A stretch of DNA of 25,972 nucleotides, taken from NCBI GenBank assembly GCA_018065295.1, contig JAGHTQ010000180.1, positions 1-25,972 on the forward strand, in the 5' to 3' direction. The notes beneath the pieces were generated by a model. It saw only the letters and a program-made list of their open reading frames with translations, had not been told where the DNA came from and ran no database searches. This document shows, in pieces, positions 6,804 through 14,857 of this stretch (within the stretch, counting starts at the first letter, position 1; each line of letters starts with the position of its first letter). This DNA is from Candidatus Colimonas fimequi. Lineage in GTDB: Bacteria; Bacillota; Clostridia; Peptostreptococcales; Anaerovoracaceae. Both the position numbers and the translations under genes were made by a program.

Positions 6804-8561
6804 TTACCCTTCACTCATAGCTTCCAGCTGGTCGATGAGGGATTCTACCTTATCAAGTTCTGTCGCGTGGAATGCAGTACGGATATCTGTTTCCAGAGCC
6901 TGACGCTTACGGTCAATCTCAAGATATTTCTGTTCGAAGAACTTGTCATAAACCATCTTACGGAACTTACGAGCACTGATGCGACGCATTGTGCCGTTCT
7001 CCATAAGAAGAACGTAGTCTGCGCAATTAGCGATAAGATAGAAATCATGGCTGATCATAAGGACCGCACCTTCGTAATCGCTAATAGCCGATTCCAGTGC
7101 ATTCTGTGAATATACATCAAGGTGGCTAGTTGGCTCATCCATTACGATAAGCTTAGCGCCAGTATTCTCAATGGCTGCAATCTGGAGCAGATTCTGCTCG
7201 CCGATGGATAAATCGTGTATTGGCGATTTAATATCCACTTCATCTAGACAGTACTTAGCCAGATGCTCTCTGATATCAGTCTCGCCACCGAAATCTCTAT
7301 CGTTGAGAAGCTTGTAAACTGTAAGCTTGTTATCGAAGTTTTCACCCTGAAGCTGTGATAGACACTGGAACCCTGAGTCAGGATCAATTGTAATCGCAGG
7401 ATGGTTACCGCTCATGATATCACGAACAAGAGTTGTCTTACCTGCGCCGTTGGCGCCAACGATGGCAACCTTCTCACCTGGCATGATTTCGAAGTTAACG
7501 CCTTCGAGAATGCAGTTGTCAAAGGAGATAGAGTAGTCGTTAACAGTAAGGAGCGGACCCTGTTCCTTTGCACAATCTTCATCGTCACCTGCCTGAACCT
7601 GTGGCAAAGTAATCTCCGGCTCTCTAAGCTCGATAAACGGAGCATCAATCTGTCTGTCCAGGAGTCTCTCGAGCTGTGACTGCTTAGCGTTAACCTGACG
7701 GCCAGCGTTAGGATTAATAAGGAGCGTTGCCTTCTTACGAAGACGCTCAACCATCTCGATATTTCTCTGAATCTCTTCCTGCTCATCCACATACTGACGC
7801 ATCAGCTCCAGCTTCTCGCGGAACTGTTCTATACGATATGCAGGATATGTTCCTGGGAATTCACGAAGTTCCATTCCTTCAAGATGGAGAATCTTGTTGA
7901 AGCAATGGTTAAGCAAAAATCTATTGTGTGTAATTACAAGGAGAATTCCCTTGTGATTGTTGATAAGTTTCACCAGACTGTTCAAGTTCTCGAAGTCAAG
8001 GAATACGTCAGGCTCGTCAAGAACCAGAACGTTTGGTGCCAGGAGCATCTCCTTCACAATCTGAATAACCTTGTATTCGCCGCCACTTAGCTGAGAAATC
8101 TTAACGTCCTTAAGGTCAAGCATTCCAGCAGTATAGAGCTGCTTGTGAATGTTACTCTCGTAGTTATCTCCATCCATAGCCTCGTTCAGATCAAGAAGCT
8201 GCTGATATTTCTCAAAAGCTGCCTCCATATCTTCGGCTACAGCCATCTCATCGCACGCTGCTGCGATTTCATCCTGAACATCCAGGAAGCGCTTGCTCAG
8301 ATATTCTACAACTGTCATATCCGAGTTCTTCTCATCAGCTGTAAACTGGCTGGCATAACCAATTCGGCATTCGTCTTCCTTAATGATCTTGCCGTCATAA
8401 AGATAGGCTTCTGTATTAATGAGCAGGTCAGCAAGAGTTGACTTGCCTGTGCCGTTGCTGCCTATGAGAGCTGCGTGGTCGCCAGTTTCAAGGCTAAACG
8501 ATACGTCTTTATATAAATCCTTGGAAGGTACTCCGTATGATAATTCTTCTACGCGAATCAT
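6804..8561 (-). CDS. ABC-F family ATP-binding protein
   Basis: 585-residue soluble protein with two ABC ATPase domains and no membrane segments, the layout of ribosome-associated ABC-F proteins. Domain 1: Walker A GSNGTGKS (34-41), signature LSGGE (158-162), Walker B ending VLVLDEPDVFLD (E183), H212. Linker of about 90 residues, basic and helical (245-335). Domain 2: Walker A GANGAGKT (369-376), signature LSIGE (451-455), Walker B LIVMDEPTSHLD (E476). The usual DEPT-N-HLD of ABC-F is changed to DEPDVFLD in domain 1. The start at 8561 has AAAGGTG five bases upstream; an in-frame ATG at 8684 would place the start upstream of the predicted promoter. Family members either rescue stalled translation or protect ribosomes from antibiotics. 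Which applies here cannot be told from sequence alone. Confidence 0.9.
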   Translation of the reverse strand: MIRVEELSYGVPSKDLYKDVSFSLETGDHAALIGSNGTGKSTLADLLINTEAYLYDGKIIKEDECRIGYASQFTADEKNSDMTVVEYLSKRFLDVQDEIAAACDEMAVAEDMEAAFEKYQQLLDLNEAMDGDNYESNIHKQLYTAGMLDLKDVKISQLSGGEYKVIQIVKEMLLAPNVLVLDEPDVFLDFENLNSLVKLINNHKGILLVITHNRFLLNHCFNKILHLEGMELREFPGTYPAYRIEQFREKLELMRQYVDEQEEIQRNIEMVERLRKKATLLINPNAGRQVNAKQSQLERLLDRQIDAPFIELREPEITLPQVQAGDDEDCAKEQGPLLTVNDYSISFDNCILEGVNFEIMPGEKVAIVGANGAGKTTLVRDIMSGNHPAITIDPDSGFQCLSQLQGENFDNKLTVYKLLNDRDFGGETDIREHLAKYCLDEVDIKSPIHDLSIGEQNLLQIAAIENTGAKLIVMDEPTSHLDVYSQNALESAISDYEGAVLMISHDFYLIANCADYVLLMENGTMRRISARKFRKMVYDKFFEQKYLEIDRKRQALETDIRTAFHATELDKVESLIDQLEAMSEG

Positions 8562-8597
8562 GATTTCACCTTTCTTAATCTTTATTACTATTTGAAC

Positions 8598-8626
8598 ATT
8601 ATACACTACTGCCGGCAGTTTTCCTA
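8598..8626 (-). promoter_or_regulatory. Likely promoter of the ABC-F gene with a palindrome in its spacer
   Basis: On the minus strand a TATAAT -10 (8598-8603) lies 36 bases before the gene start. The -35 is poor (TAGGAA at 17 bases). The spacer contains the perfect 12-base palindrome ACTGCCGGCAGT (8608-8619), a candidate regulator site. A poor -35 would fit control by an activator. Confidence 0.45.
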
Positions 8627-8674
8627 CAACGGTTTGCGCCCCAGCTGGCGCACATTCTGAAGGAACCCCAAGTA

Positions 8675-8703
8675 TTGCAATCAATAATCAATCGTGCTAA
8701 AGT
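8675..8703 (+). promoter_or_regulatory. Possible promoter of the LysR gene
   Basis: -35 TTGCAA (8675-8680), 17-base spacer, extended -10 TGC-TAAAGT (8698-8703). The spacer holds repeated ATCAAT units (AATCAATAATCAAT), which could be a LysR-type autoregulatory site. The match is moderate. Confidence 0.4.
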
Positions 8704-8748
8704 TAATTTGATAAAACCCACAAAGACTATATGAAATGGAAGCTATAA

Positions 8749-9657
8749 ATGATTAAGTATCATGCACTTATTAAGGTAGCAGAACTTGGCAGTATCTCTA
8801 AGGCTGCCGCTGCCCTTGGCTACTCCCAGCCGGGAATCAGCCATATATTAAACTCATTTGAAGAAGAACTGGGACTGCAGCTGTTTATCAGAAGCATGTC
8901 AGGTATCACACTTACTGAAGCCGGCGAAGATGTACTGGAATATGCTAAGCAGATTATCGTATTCGAAGGCAAGATCAACGAAATCGCCACTTCACGTGAT
9001 CATCTGGCAGCTGGTGTTATCAGAATCGGAGCATTCGCCAGCGCACTGGTTTCCTTCATTCCGAAGGCAATCAAGGCATTCTCCGAGATCTACCCTAACA
9101 TTCAGTTCCAGATAGAAGAATATCAGGCAGAGAACATGGTAAACGACCTGAAGACAGGTAGACTCGACATCGCGTTCATTGCGTCAAGGAAGAGCTACTC
9201 AAACGATAAGGACGTGCCGGTAGGATATACTTACGAATATCTTCTCAGTGACAAACTTTGCTTGCTGGTTAATAAGAATCACCCGCTGGCTAAGCACGAT
9301 AAGGTCAACTATGACATGCTGAAGGAATGCGACCTGATGGTTCCTACAACTTCATGGAACAAGATTCTCAAGATTGACCTTGAACACGAAGATTTCGCGT
9401 CAAACATCAAGTACATTGCAACGAGCGATCTGGCCCTTTTCTCACTGGTTAGCCACGACGCCGGCGTTGCTCTCGTATCAACCCTGGAGAGTCCAATTAA
9501 ATTCGACGACGTTGTCCTCAAGGAATTCGAAGAGGACACCACTCGAAACATCGTTGCCTGCATCAGTGACGTTAACAAGGCTGCACCTGCTATTCGCGAA
9601 TTTGTAGCCACTTGCAAAGGCGTCATCGCAGATGGCGACTTCCAGGTAAATCATTAA
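8749..9657 (+). CDS. LysR-family transcription regulator
   Basis: 302 residues. The N-terminal helix-turn-helix (about 1-60) has the LysR pattern: FALIKVAELGSISKAA-like start, ALGYSQPGISHILNSFEEELG, then RSMSGITLTEAGE. A two-lobed effector domain follows from about residue 90 (GVIRIGAFASALVSFIPKAI; DLKTGRLDIAFI). GGAAG lies 7 bases before the ATG. It is divergent from the ABC-F gene (187 bases between the two starts), and LysR proteins often control the divergent neighbour. The nearby membrane and transport genes downstream are on the other strand and behind a terminator. Target and effector are unknown. The family assignment is secure. Confidence 0.93.
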   Translation: MIKYHALIKVAELGSISKAAAALGYSQPGISHILNSFEEELGLQLFIRSMSGITLTEAGEDVLEYAKQIIVFEGKINEIATSRDHLAAGVIRIGAFASALVSFIPKAIKAFSEIYPNIQFQIEEYQAENMVNDLKTGRLDIAFIASRKSYSNDKDVPVGYTYEYLLSDKLCLLVNKNHPLAKHDKVNYDMLKECDLMVPTTSWNKILKIDLEHEDFASNIKYIATSDLALFSLVSHDAGVALVSTLESPIKFDDVVLKEFEEDTTRNIVACISDVNKAAPAIREFVATCKGVIADGDFQVNH

Positions 9658-9670
9658 ACACACGCATATT

Positions 9671-9703
9671 AAAAGAACGATGACAAATGTCATCGTTCTT
9701 TTT
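9671..9703. terminator. Bidirectional terminator after the LysR gene
   Basis: A 10-bp GC-containing stem (GAACGATGAC / GTCATCGTTC, loop AAAT) extended by AAAA/TTTT and followed by T's on the plus strand. It lies between convergent lysR and ygjV-like genes and can serve both. Confidence 0.85.
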
Positions 9704-9712
9704 GCTTTCACA

Positions 9713-10261
9713 TTATTTTGTCTGAAAGTCGGAATTGGGATCTCCCATTTCACGCCATCCGTATCTTTTGATTGATATGAGGATCGATACGATGGTAATG
9801 ATCTCGTTGCACACGCCGCCCCATGAACCGATGATGGCATCATATATAAGCCATGACGGACAGCAACAGCCAAGGTATGCCGCTCTTATCTTTTGGGCGT
9901 TATTGGACATAACGCCAATAGTTCCCGATGCTGCCCCTGTGAATGACAGAATGCTGATTGGGCCAGCCCATGTCAGGGCTGTTACCACTGCTAGTGCGCC
10001 AACGAATATGACTACCCAGCCGCGCCAGCGAACCCATGCCCAGTCGTTATATTTGAGCATGAGAATATTTCTCAGAATACAAATACTGAGATTGATACAT
10101 CCGCTTATGGCTCCAAGAAGAACGAACTGAATAACAAACATCAGTGAAGCTGCCGTCTGGATGAAGAAAAATATTCTGTTTGATTTAATCTGGTACGACA
10201 CGATGTACATGGCCATACCTGCATAGCCTACGGCCTGCACAAGGATATCCGAAATAGTCAT
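9713..10261 (-). CDS. YgjV-like inner membrane protein
   Basis: 182-residue protein of the Imp-YgjV family, with about six membrane segments. Family features include the N-terminal GYAGMAMYIVSYQIKSNRIFFFIQTAASLMFVIQF-like opening and a conserved CINLSICILRNIL helix (both read across short motifs). The function is not known for the family. AAGGAG lies 8 bases before the ATG. It lies just after the dctM gene and the hairpin at 10290-10323, with no obvious promoter of its own, so it may be expressed by readthrough from the TRAP operon. Any link to opine transport is unproven. Confidence 0.8.
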   Translation of the reverse strand: MTISDILVQAVGYAGMAMYIVSYQIKSNRIFFFIQTAASLMFVIQFVLLGAISGCINLSICILRNILMLKYNDWAWVRWRGWVVIFVGALAVVTALTWAGPISILSFTGAASGTIGVMSNNAQKIRAAYLGCCCPSWLIYDAIIGSWGGVCNEIITIVSILISIKRYGWREMGDPNSDFQTK

Positions 10262-10289
10262 ATTGATTTCTCCTTAGTTCAAAAGCAAC

Positions 10290-10323
10290 AAAGGACTGCA
10301 TCTATTTTTAGTCGCAGTCCTTT
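10290..10323 (-). terminator. Probable terminator (leaky) after dctM
   Basis: Perfect 10-bp stem AAAGGACTGC / GCAGTCCTTT with a 14-base loop, between dctM and the ygjV-like gene. The T-run after it on the minus strand is broken (TTTGTTGCTTTT), so readthrough into the next gene is plausible. Confidence 0.6.
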
Positions 10324-10361
10324 GCGTTCATTATCATCTACTCATTTACAGGAGATAATTA

Positions 10362-11672
10362 TTAAATTCCCATTACCAGCTTAGGTAACCACAGTGCAAT
10401 GTTAGGAATAAAAGTAGTCAGAATCAGTGTTGGCAGCCATGCGAATAAGATAAACTGCATTGTTGGCTTAAATGCCTTACTTGCTGGTGACTTAGCTACT
10501 GATGATCCCAGGAAGAGCATTGGTGCACAAGGCGGAGTAACAAGACCCATACCAAGGTTAACGCCCATGATAGCTGCATAATGAATTGGGTTAATGCCAA
10601 TGCTTACTGCGATAGGCAGGAGCAGTGGAGTACTTAATACGATAGCACTACCATCATCCATGAGCATACCCAAGATTACCATTACGATATTGAGCATAAG
10701 CAGAATGATAACCTTGTTATCTGTAATGCCTAATGTCATTCTAACGAGCATATCAGGCACATGTTCTGTAGTGAAGATACGGCTAAGGATAGCGCAGCTC
10801 ATCAGCATCATAGCGATGGCACCACTGTTGTAGCCTGCATCGATAATTGTTGGGAAAATGTTCTTTGCCTTCATTCCCTTGTAGAAGAAGATTGCAATTG
10901 GAACGCAATAAAGTACAGCTACTGCAGCAGCTTCCATTGTAGTCATGAAACCACCATAGATACCGCCGAGAACCAGAACTGGCATGAACAGTGCTGGCAG
11001 AGCATAACCTGTACGCTTAGCAATAGGACCAATGTGCATATCTAACTTCTCATATTCTCTATTCTGTACTTCAGGACGCTTCCTTACCTGGAAGTGCTGT
11101 ACGATGCAGAGAAGAATTGCAAGAATAATAGCTGGTGTGATTGTTGACAGGAAGCATGCCAGTACTGATGCTCCTGATGACCATGCATAAAGGATCTGTG
11201 CTGCTGATGGTGGAATCAGGATACCCAGTACACTGGAACTTGCCAGCAGGGCTGCGATCTGACCAGTATCATATCCTCTATCCTGAAGCTTAGGTGCCAT
11301 AATTGAGCCAACTGCTGATAATGTAGCAGCTGCACTACCTGAGATAGCACCGAAAATACCACATACGAATACAGTAACGATACCAAGACCTGAACTGATT
11401 CTTCCAACAAACTGTTCAACGAATCCAATCAAGGCATCGCCTATCTTGCCTTCTCGTATGAACGAACCTGCTAATATAAATAGCGGGATACAGCAGAGAA
11501 CCAAGCTGTTCAGGTTATTATAACTAGCCGGAATCAGGAAGTCCGGTGAATATCCAAGTAATAATACCAGTGCAATTGTTACACCGGAGAATGCGAAAGG
11601 AATAGGGACACCTAATACGAGCAATACTACCAGCAGCAATATAGCTATTAATACAACTCCTATACTACTCAT
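10362..11672 (-). CDS. dctM: TRAP transporter large permease subunit (DctM)
   Basis: 436-residue membrane protein with about 12 hydrophobic segments, the channel-forming subunit of a tripartite ATP-independent periplasmic-type transporter driven by a sodium gradient. Typical DctM motifs are IPFAFSGV near the N-terminus, IPLFILAGSFIREGKIGDALIGF, GIFGAISGSAAATLSAVGSIMAPKL (read as overlapping pieces), ILIPPSAAQILYA, and NLGMGLVTPPCAPMLFLGSS near the C-terminus. AGGAGG five bases before the ATG lies inside the end of dctQ, whose stop overlaps this start by 8 bases. It therefore acts with the DctQ and DctP proteins encoded next to it. Confidence 0.95.
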   Translation of the reverse strand: MSSIGVVLIAILLLVVLLVLGVPIPFAFSGVTIALVLLLGYSPDFLIPASYNNLNSLVLCCIPLFILAGSFIREGKIGDALIGFVEQFVGRISSGLGIVTVFVCGIFGAISGSAAATLSAVGSIMAPKLQDRGYDTGQIAALLASSSVLGILIPPSAAQILYAWSSGASVLACFLSTITPAIILAILLCIVQHFQVRKRPEVQNREYEKLDMHIGPIAKRTGYALPALFMPVLVLGGIYGGFMTTMEAAAVAVLYCVPIAIFFYKGMKAKNIFPTIIDAGYNSGAIAMMLMSCAILSRIFTTEHVPDMLVRMTLGITDNKVIILLMLNIVMVILGMLMDDGSAIVLSTPLLLPIAVSIGINPIHYAAIMGVNLGMGLVTPPCAPMLFLGSSVAKSPASKAFKPTMQFILFAWLPTLILTTFIPNIALWLPKLVMGI

Positions 11673-12234
11673 TGTCTCCTCCTTCCTCTATAACCTCGAT
11701 ACCATTCTTCTCAGGGTCATTATCATATTCATGACGAATTACCTTAACTGTATCTTCAAATGAATACAGCAGAGAATAGAATGCTACCAGAGCATAACCA
11801 ATAACTAATGATGATTGGCCGAGCACTCGTGGAATACGAAGAACTGTAGTATTTGATGGATGTGAGAGTGAGTATGTTACAAACTCAATACCCCAAACAA
11901 CGAGTACTACAGCAATTACGAATGTTGCCCATGTTGTAATAAGTCTAGCTATCTGTAATTTGCGGCCTTTGAAAATAAGTGGAAGCATTTCAGCATTAAT
12001 ATGTCCCTTCTTGTACATAGCATAGCCACCACCAATGAAGTACAGCCATACTACTGCCAGAAGAACCAGTTCGTCATATCCTAAGAAGTCAGTCTTAAGA
12101 ACATAACGAGCAACTACTTCTGCTACAAACAGGAGACATGTTGCTGATCCCGCAATTACAATTATTATTTCCTGAAGAAGCTTTAAAATCTTCCACAGTA
12201 TATTTTCACGGAAATTCAGAACTTTATCGATCAT
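11665..12234 (-). CDS. dctQ: TRAP transporter small permease subunit (DctQ)
   Basis: 189-residue membrane protein with four hydrophobic segments. The hallmark WLYFIGGGYAMYKKGHINAEML stretch (two pieces, about residues 80-100) of DctQ proteins is present. The start at 12234 has GGAGG seven bases upstream; an upstream in-frame ATG at 12264 would include that ribosome site. The acidic C-terminus (EKNGIEVIEEGGDNE) overlaps the dctM start by 8 bases. It bridges the binding protein and DctM. It is separated from dctP by a 108-base gap with a strong hairpin. Confidence 0.93.
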   Translation of the reverse strand: MIDKVLNFRENILWKILKLLQEIIIVIAGSATCLLFVAEVVARYVLKTDFLGYDELVLLAVVWLYFIGGGYAMYKKGHINAEMLPLIFKGRKLQIARLITTWATFVIAVVLVVWGIEFVTYSLSHPSNTTVLRIPRVLGQSSLVIGYALVAFYSLLYSFEDTVKVIRHEYDNDPEKNGIEVIEEGGDNE

Positions 12235-12265
12235 AGTTTGTCCTCCAAAGAGCTTTAGTACCAAA

Positions 12266-12297
12266 AGGGTTCGCTGGCCTTACGGCCAGTGAACCCT
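12266..12297 (-). terminator. Intercistronic hairpin between dctP and dctQ (partial terminator or mRNA stabiliser)
   Basis: On the minus strand a 14-bp stem (AGGGTTCACTGGCC and its partner, with one wobble pair) and a 4-base loop, followed by only TTTT. Such hairpins between a binding protein gene and permease genes usually lower permease expression or protect the upstream mRNA. Confidence 0.75.
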
Positions 12298-12342
12298 GAA
12301 TTATATCGCTCACGCGGTATTTGCAGTTAAGAATCTAATAAA

Positions 12343-13365
12343 TTATTCCCAACCCATGTCTGCATATACAGCAGCCTTAGCATCGTCTCCGTACATTTCG
12401 AAGTCCTTGTCCCAAGTCTTAGTTCTAACCTGGTCAGCAAGTGCGTTCAGTTCATCCTGTGACAGATCAACTACTTCGATGCCGTAGTCCTTAAGTAACT
12501 GAATGTTAGTATCGTCAGTTGTCTTAGCACGATCGAATGATGCAGCAGCTTCTTCCAGAACAGCGTTCTTCAGTACATCCTGATATTCTGGTGACAGGCT
12601 GTTGAATACATCCTTGTTGATCATTGCAGCGTTGTTTTCCATCTGCTGGTTTACAACGTACAGATACTTGATAACATCTCTGAAACCTACATAGTTCAGT
12701 TCTGCAGTACCACCCATCCAGCCATCGCATACGCCTGTTTCAAGTGAAGTGTACAGGTCAGCATATGGGATAGTTACTGTTGGGAAGCCCTGGCATTCCA
12801 TAGCCAGTCTACCTGATTCGATAGCAGGGCATCTCATAAGAGCTGTCTTCTTAGCGTTAGGATCGCCCATGTTGTCAACGAATTCCTTTGAAGCAACCTG
12901 TACGAAACCTTCTACGAAGTAACCCATGAATACCATGTTGTTTTCGTCACACTTCTTTTCGATCATCTGATAAGTGTTTGAACCTTCGCTAAGTACGTTA
13001 GCAGCTTCATCATAGTTTGTGAAGAGGTATGGCAGGTAACCGATTTCGAATGCTGGGTCATATTCACCTGAGAATGACTGAACAGCCATGTCGATTGTTC
13101 CCATACGAACTTCGTCAAATACTGCAGTGTAGTCACCGAGTGCACTGTCTGAGTAGATATCGAGAACAACGTTGCCGTCAGTTTCTGCTTCTACCTTCTC
13201 AGCAATACGTCTAACTGCCTTGCATGTTTCGTGATCTTCATTCTGCTGTACAGCAACCTTGATAGTTACAGGGCCATCTGAATCAGCTGAGCCGCCGTTA
13301 CCACCACAAGCTGTGAATGACAGAACCATGATCAGTGAGAGCATTAAAGCTACAATCTTTTTCAT
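12343..13365 (-). CDS. dctP: TRAP transporter substrate-binding lipoprotein (DctP)
   Basis: 340 residues. It has a lipoprotein signal peptide (MKKIVALMLSLIMVLSFTAC) with the lipid-modified Cys at 20, then a Gly/Ser-rich tether, so the protein is anchored outside the membrane. The DctP fold follows: ALGDYTAVFDEVRMGTIDMAV, then KKTALMRCPAIESGRLA, in which R178 matches the arginine that binds a substrate carboxylate, and ADLYTSLETGVCDGW. GGAGGAG is 5-8 bases before the ATG. It lies 91 bases downstream of the opine dehydrogenase gene and upstream of dctQM. The ligand is expected to carry a carboxylate; the neighbouring opine dehydrogenase suggests an opine or N-substituted amino acid (inference). 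Confidence 0.95.
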   Translation of the reverse strand: MKKIVALMLSLIMVLSFTACGGNGGSADSDGPVTIKVAVQQNEDHETCKAVRRIAEKVEAETDGNVVLDIYSDSALGDYTAVFDEVRMGTIDMAVQSFSGEYDPAFEIGYLPYLFTNYDEAANVLSEGSNTYQMIEKKCDENNMVFMGYFVEGFVQVASKEFVDNMGDPNAKKTALMRCPAIESGRLAMECQGFPTVTIPYADLYTSLETGVCDGWMGGTAELNYVGFRDVIKYLYVVNQQMENNAAMINKDVFNSLSPEYQDVLKNAVLEEAAASFDRAKTTDDTNIQLLKDYGIEVVDLSQDELNALADQVRTKTWDKDFEMYGDDAKAAVYADMGWE

Positions 13366-13456
13366 CTGTCTCCTCCGTTCAAAATAGATAAATAATATGA
13401 AAAATAGCTAAACTATAACGTAACAATTTAATGTATAGCCTCTTGCCATCCCCGGT

Positions 13457-14536
13457 CTATTTCTCGCCAGTCTTCAGATATTCTCTGATCTGTTCTACTG
13501 TCATACCTTCAAGGCCTAATCTCTCAAGGTCAATACCTTCGCCTCTCCAGTCACGTTCGTGAGCTACACTGTAAACGCTAGTAACAGCGTCCATTACTGG
13601 TGTAGGTACTCCGCAAAGCTTACCCAGTTCGCTCCATGGAACAAGACCGTTAGGGCAGTCTTCTGTGAGATATCTGTTCCAGATTGAATCCGGGCCAGTG
13701 ATTGGTGTCAGTTCTGGTGCACCGTGCATCTTCTGGTAAATATCCTGCCAAGTAAGTTCACCCTTAGGTTCGCAGAAGTCTTCCAGTGGAGTCAGCTTAT
13801 ATCCGAATGCTGCACCAACAGCCTTTCTCTCCTTGTCGATAGCAAGGTCGATCTTAGCTGCGCCGAATGTGAAGTGTTCATACATGCAGAACTTACCTCT
13901 CATATCCTGCTGCTCAATTGCACCGAAGTTAATGAGGCATGGACCTGAGTGAACTGATGGGTTAACCAGTGAAAGGTCTGATTCCAGAACATCTTCATAA
14001 ATTCTGTCATATGGTGAAATCTCCATGATTTCGTCCAGAAATGCTCTATCAGCATCAGCTGGGAAAAGAGCGATGCTTACTGGGCTCATGCCTGAGCAGT
14101 AAACTGATGCTGGACCGTTTAATCTAGTATCATATGGCAGATTGTTTGTCTGTACGATTACTGGGCACTCATCTCCCAGAACCTTCTTAAATTCCAGTGC
14201 TCCGAATCCACCTGGATAGATGAGCAGAGTCTGTTCCTTCTTAATAACTCCCTTAAGGGCATTAGCAACTGCAACGTGTGCTGTTGATGGTGTGATTACT
14301 GCAACATAGTCAGCGCCATCGATTGCTTCTGCGATATCACTTGTGAGCAGATCAATCTTACCGTTGCCGTTAAACTGGCCTGTGCACTTGATAGTTAATG
14401 TTTCCTGGAGAACCTTTAACTTATCAAAAAAAGCAGCATCCTCATACATACGTACACTATATCCACGTAATGCTAAGTCTCCTGCCATTGTATGTGCGCC
14501 ATTACCGCCGCCTAAGATAGCGATAGTCTTCTTCAT
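13457..14536 (-). CDS. Opine (octopine/nopaline) dehydrogenase family protein
   Basis: 359-residue NAD(P)-dependent dehydrogenase. The N-terminal Rossmann fold carries GGGNGAH (9-15). A central ITPSTAHV/YPGGFGA region follows, and the C-terminal octopine/nopaline dehydrogenase domain starts near residue 185, with the catalytic-type NPSVH (H196) followed by a conserved Asn (N203). The family reductively joins an amino acid and a 2-oxo acid, or runs in reverse to cleave opines into both. It is the first gene of the run opine dehydrogenase-dctP-dctQ-dctM, with GAGAGAGGAG and GAAGG purine-rich sequences before the ATG. With an importer next to it, the catabolic direction is more likely than opine synthesis; there is no nicotianamine synthase-like gene, so an opine metallophore role is unlikely. 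A relative acting on another 2-hydroxy or 2-oxo acid is possible. Confidence 0.85.
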   Translation of the reverse strand: MKKTIAILGGGNGAHTMAGDLALRGYSVRMYEDAAFFDKLKVLQETLTIKCTGQFNGNGKIDLLTSDIAEAIDGADYVAVITPSTAHVAVANALKGVIKKEQTLLIYPGGFGALEFKKVLGDECPVIVQTNNLPYDTRLNGPASVYCSGMSPVSIALFPADADRAFLDEIMEISPYDRIYEDVLESDLSLVNPSVHSGPCLINFGAIEQQDMRGKFCMYEHFTFGAAKIDLAIDKERKAVGAAFGYKLTPLEDFCEPKGELTWQDIYQKMHGAPELTPITGPDSIWNRYLTEDCPNGLVPWSELGKLCGVPTPVMDAVTSVYSVAHERDWRGEGIDLERLGLEGMTVEQIREYLKTGEK

Positions 14537-14584
14537 TTCCTTCTCTCTCCTCTCTCTAAAAAATGAATCAATCTATATTTCAGT

Positions 14585-14632
14585 TGTATACCTATAATTA
14601 CTATAAGTTGTCTAACCTTTGGTGATACAAAG
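14585..14632 (-). promoter_or_regulatory. Candidate promoter and activator site of the opine dehydrogenase/TRAP operon
   Basis: On the minus strand: -35 TAGACA (14609-14614), 18-base spacer, -10 TATACA (14585-14590). Directly upstream of the -35 lies the dyad CTTTG-N6-CAAAG (14617-14632), a position used by activators. Confidence 0.45.
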
Positions 14633-14782
14633 ATTATTTATACCCCCTATCAGCAGATTTATATGTATTATACACCTTATAAATTCTTTTTTATAGGATA
14701 TAAAAGAACTTGCATTTTCAGGTAATTTTTGAGTGACCTTGATAACCCGGTGCGGGATTTCCGATTTGTGCTAGTCGCTGTG

Positions 14783-14819
14783 AAAAAAATACCCCTGAAC
14801 TCTTACATTCAAGGGTATT
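14783..14819 (-). terminator. Terminator of mrp
   Basis: On the minus strand a 12-bp stem (AATACCCTTGAA / TTCAGGGGTATT, one U-G pair), 8-base loop, then a run of T's. Confidence 0.85.
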
Positions 14820-14857
14820 ATCACAATCTGTGGTTGTTTCTCGCTTACCGCACCTGC

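Larger units (their letters stand above)
14537..14857. other. 321-base intergenic region between the opine dehydrogenase and mrp genes
   Basis: No gene seen. From the left: the purine-rich ribosome site region of the opine dehydrogenase, its candidate promoter and dyad (14585-14632), an AT-rich stretch (14633-14715) with a second possible TATAAT on the minus strand (14667-14672), a featureless part containing a small CCCG-GTG-CGGG snap-back, and the mrp terminator (14783-14819). Confidence 0.7.

Noticed and set aside
8562..8684. N-terminal extension of the ABC-F protein by 41 residues, or a leader peptide
   Set aside because: The ATG at 8684 lies upstream of the predicted -10 at 8598-8603, while a good ribosome site precedes the ATG at 8559-8561.
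14745..14756. CCCG-GTG-CGGG snap-back as a riboswitch or attenuator for the opine dehydrogenase operon
   Set aside because: It is a 4-bp stem upstream of the predicted transcription start, with no known riboswitch core around it.
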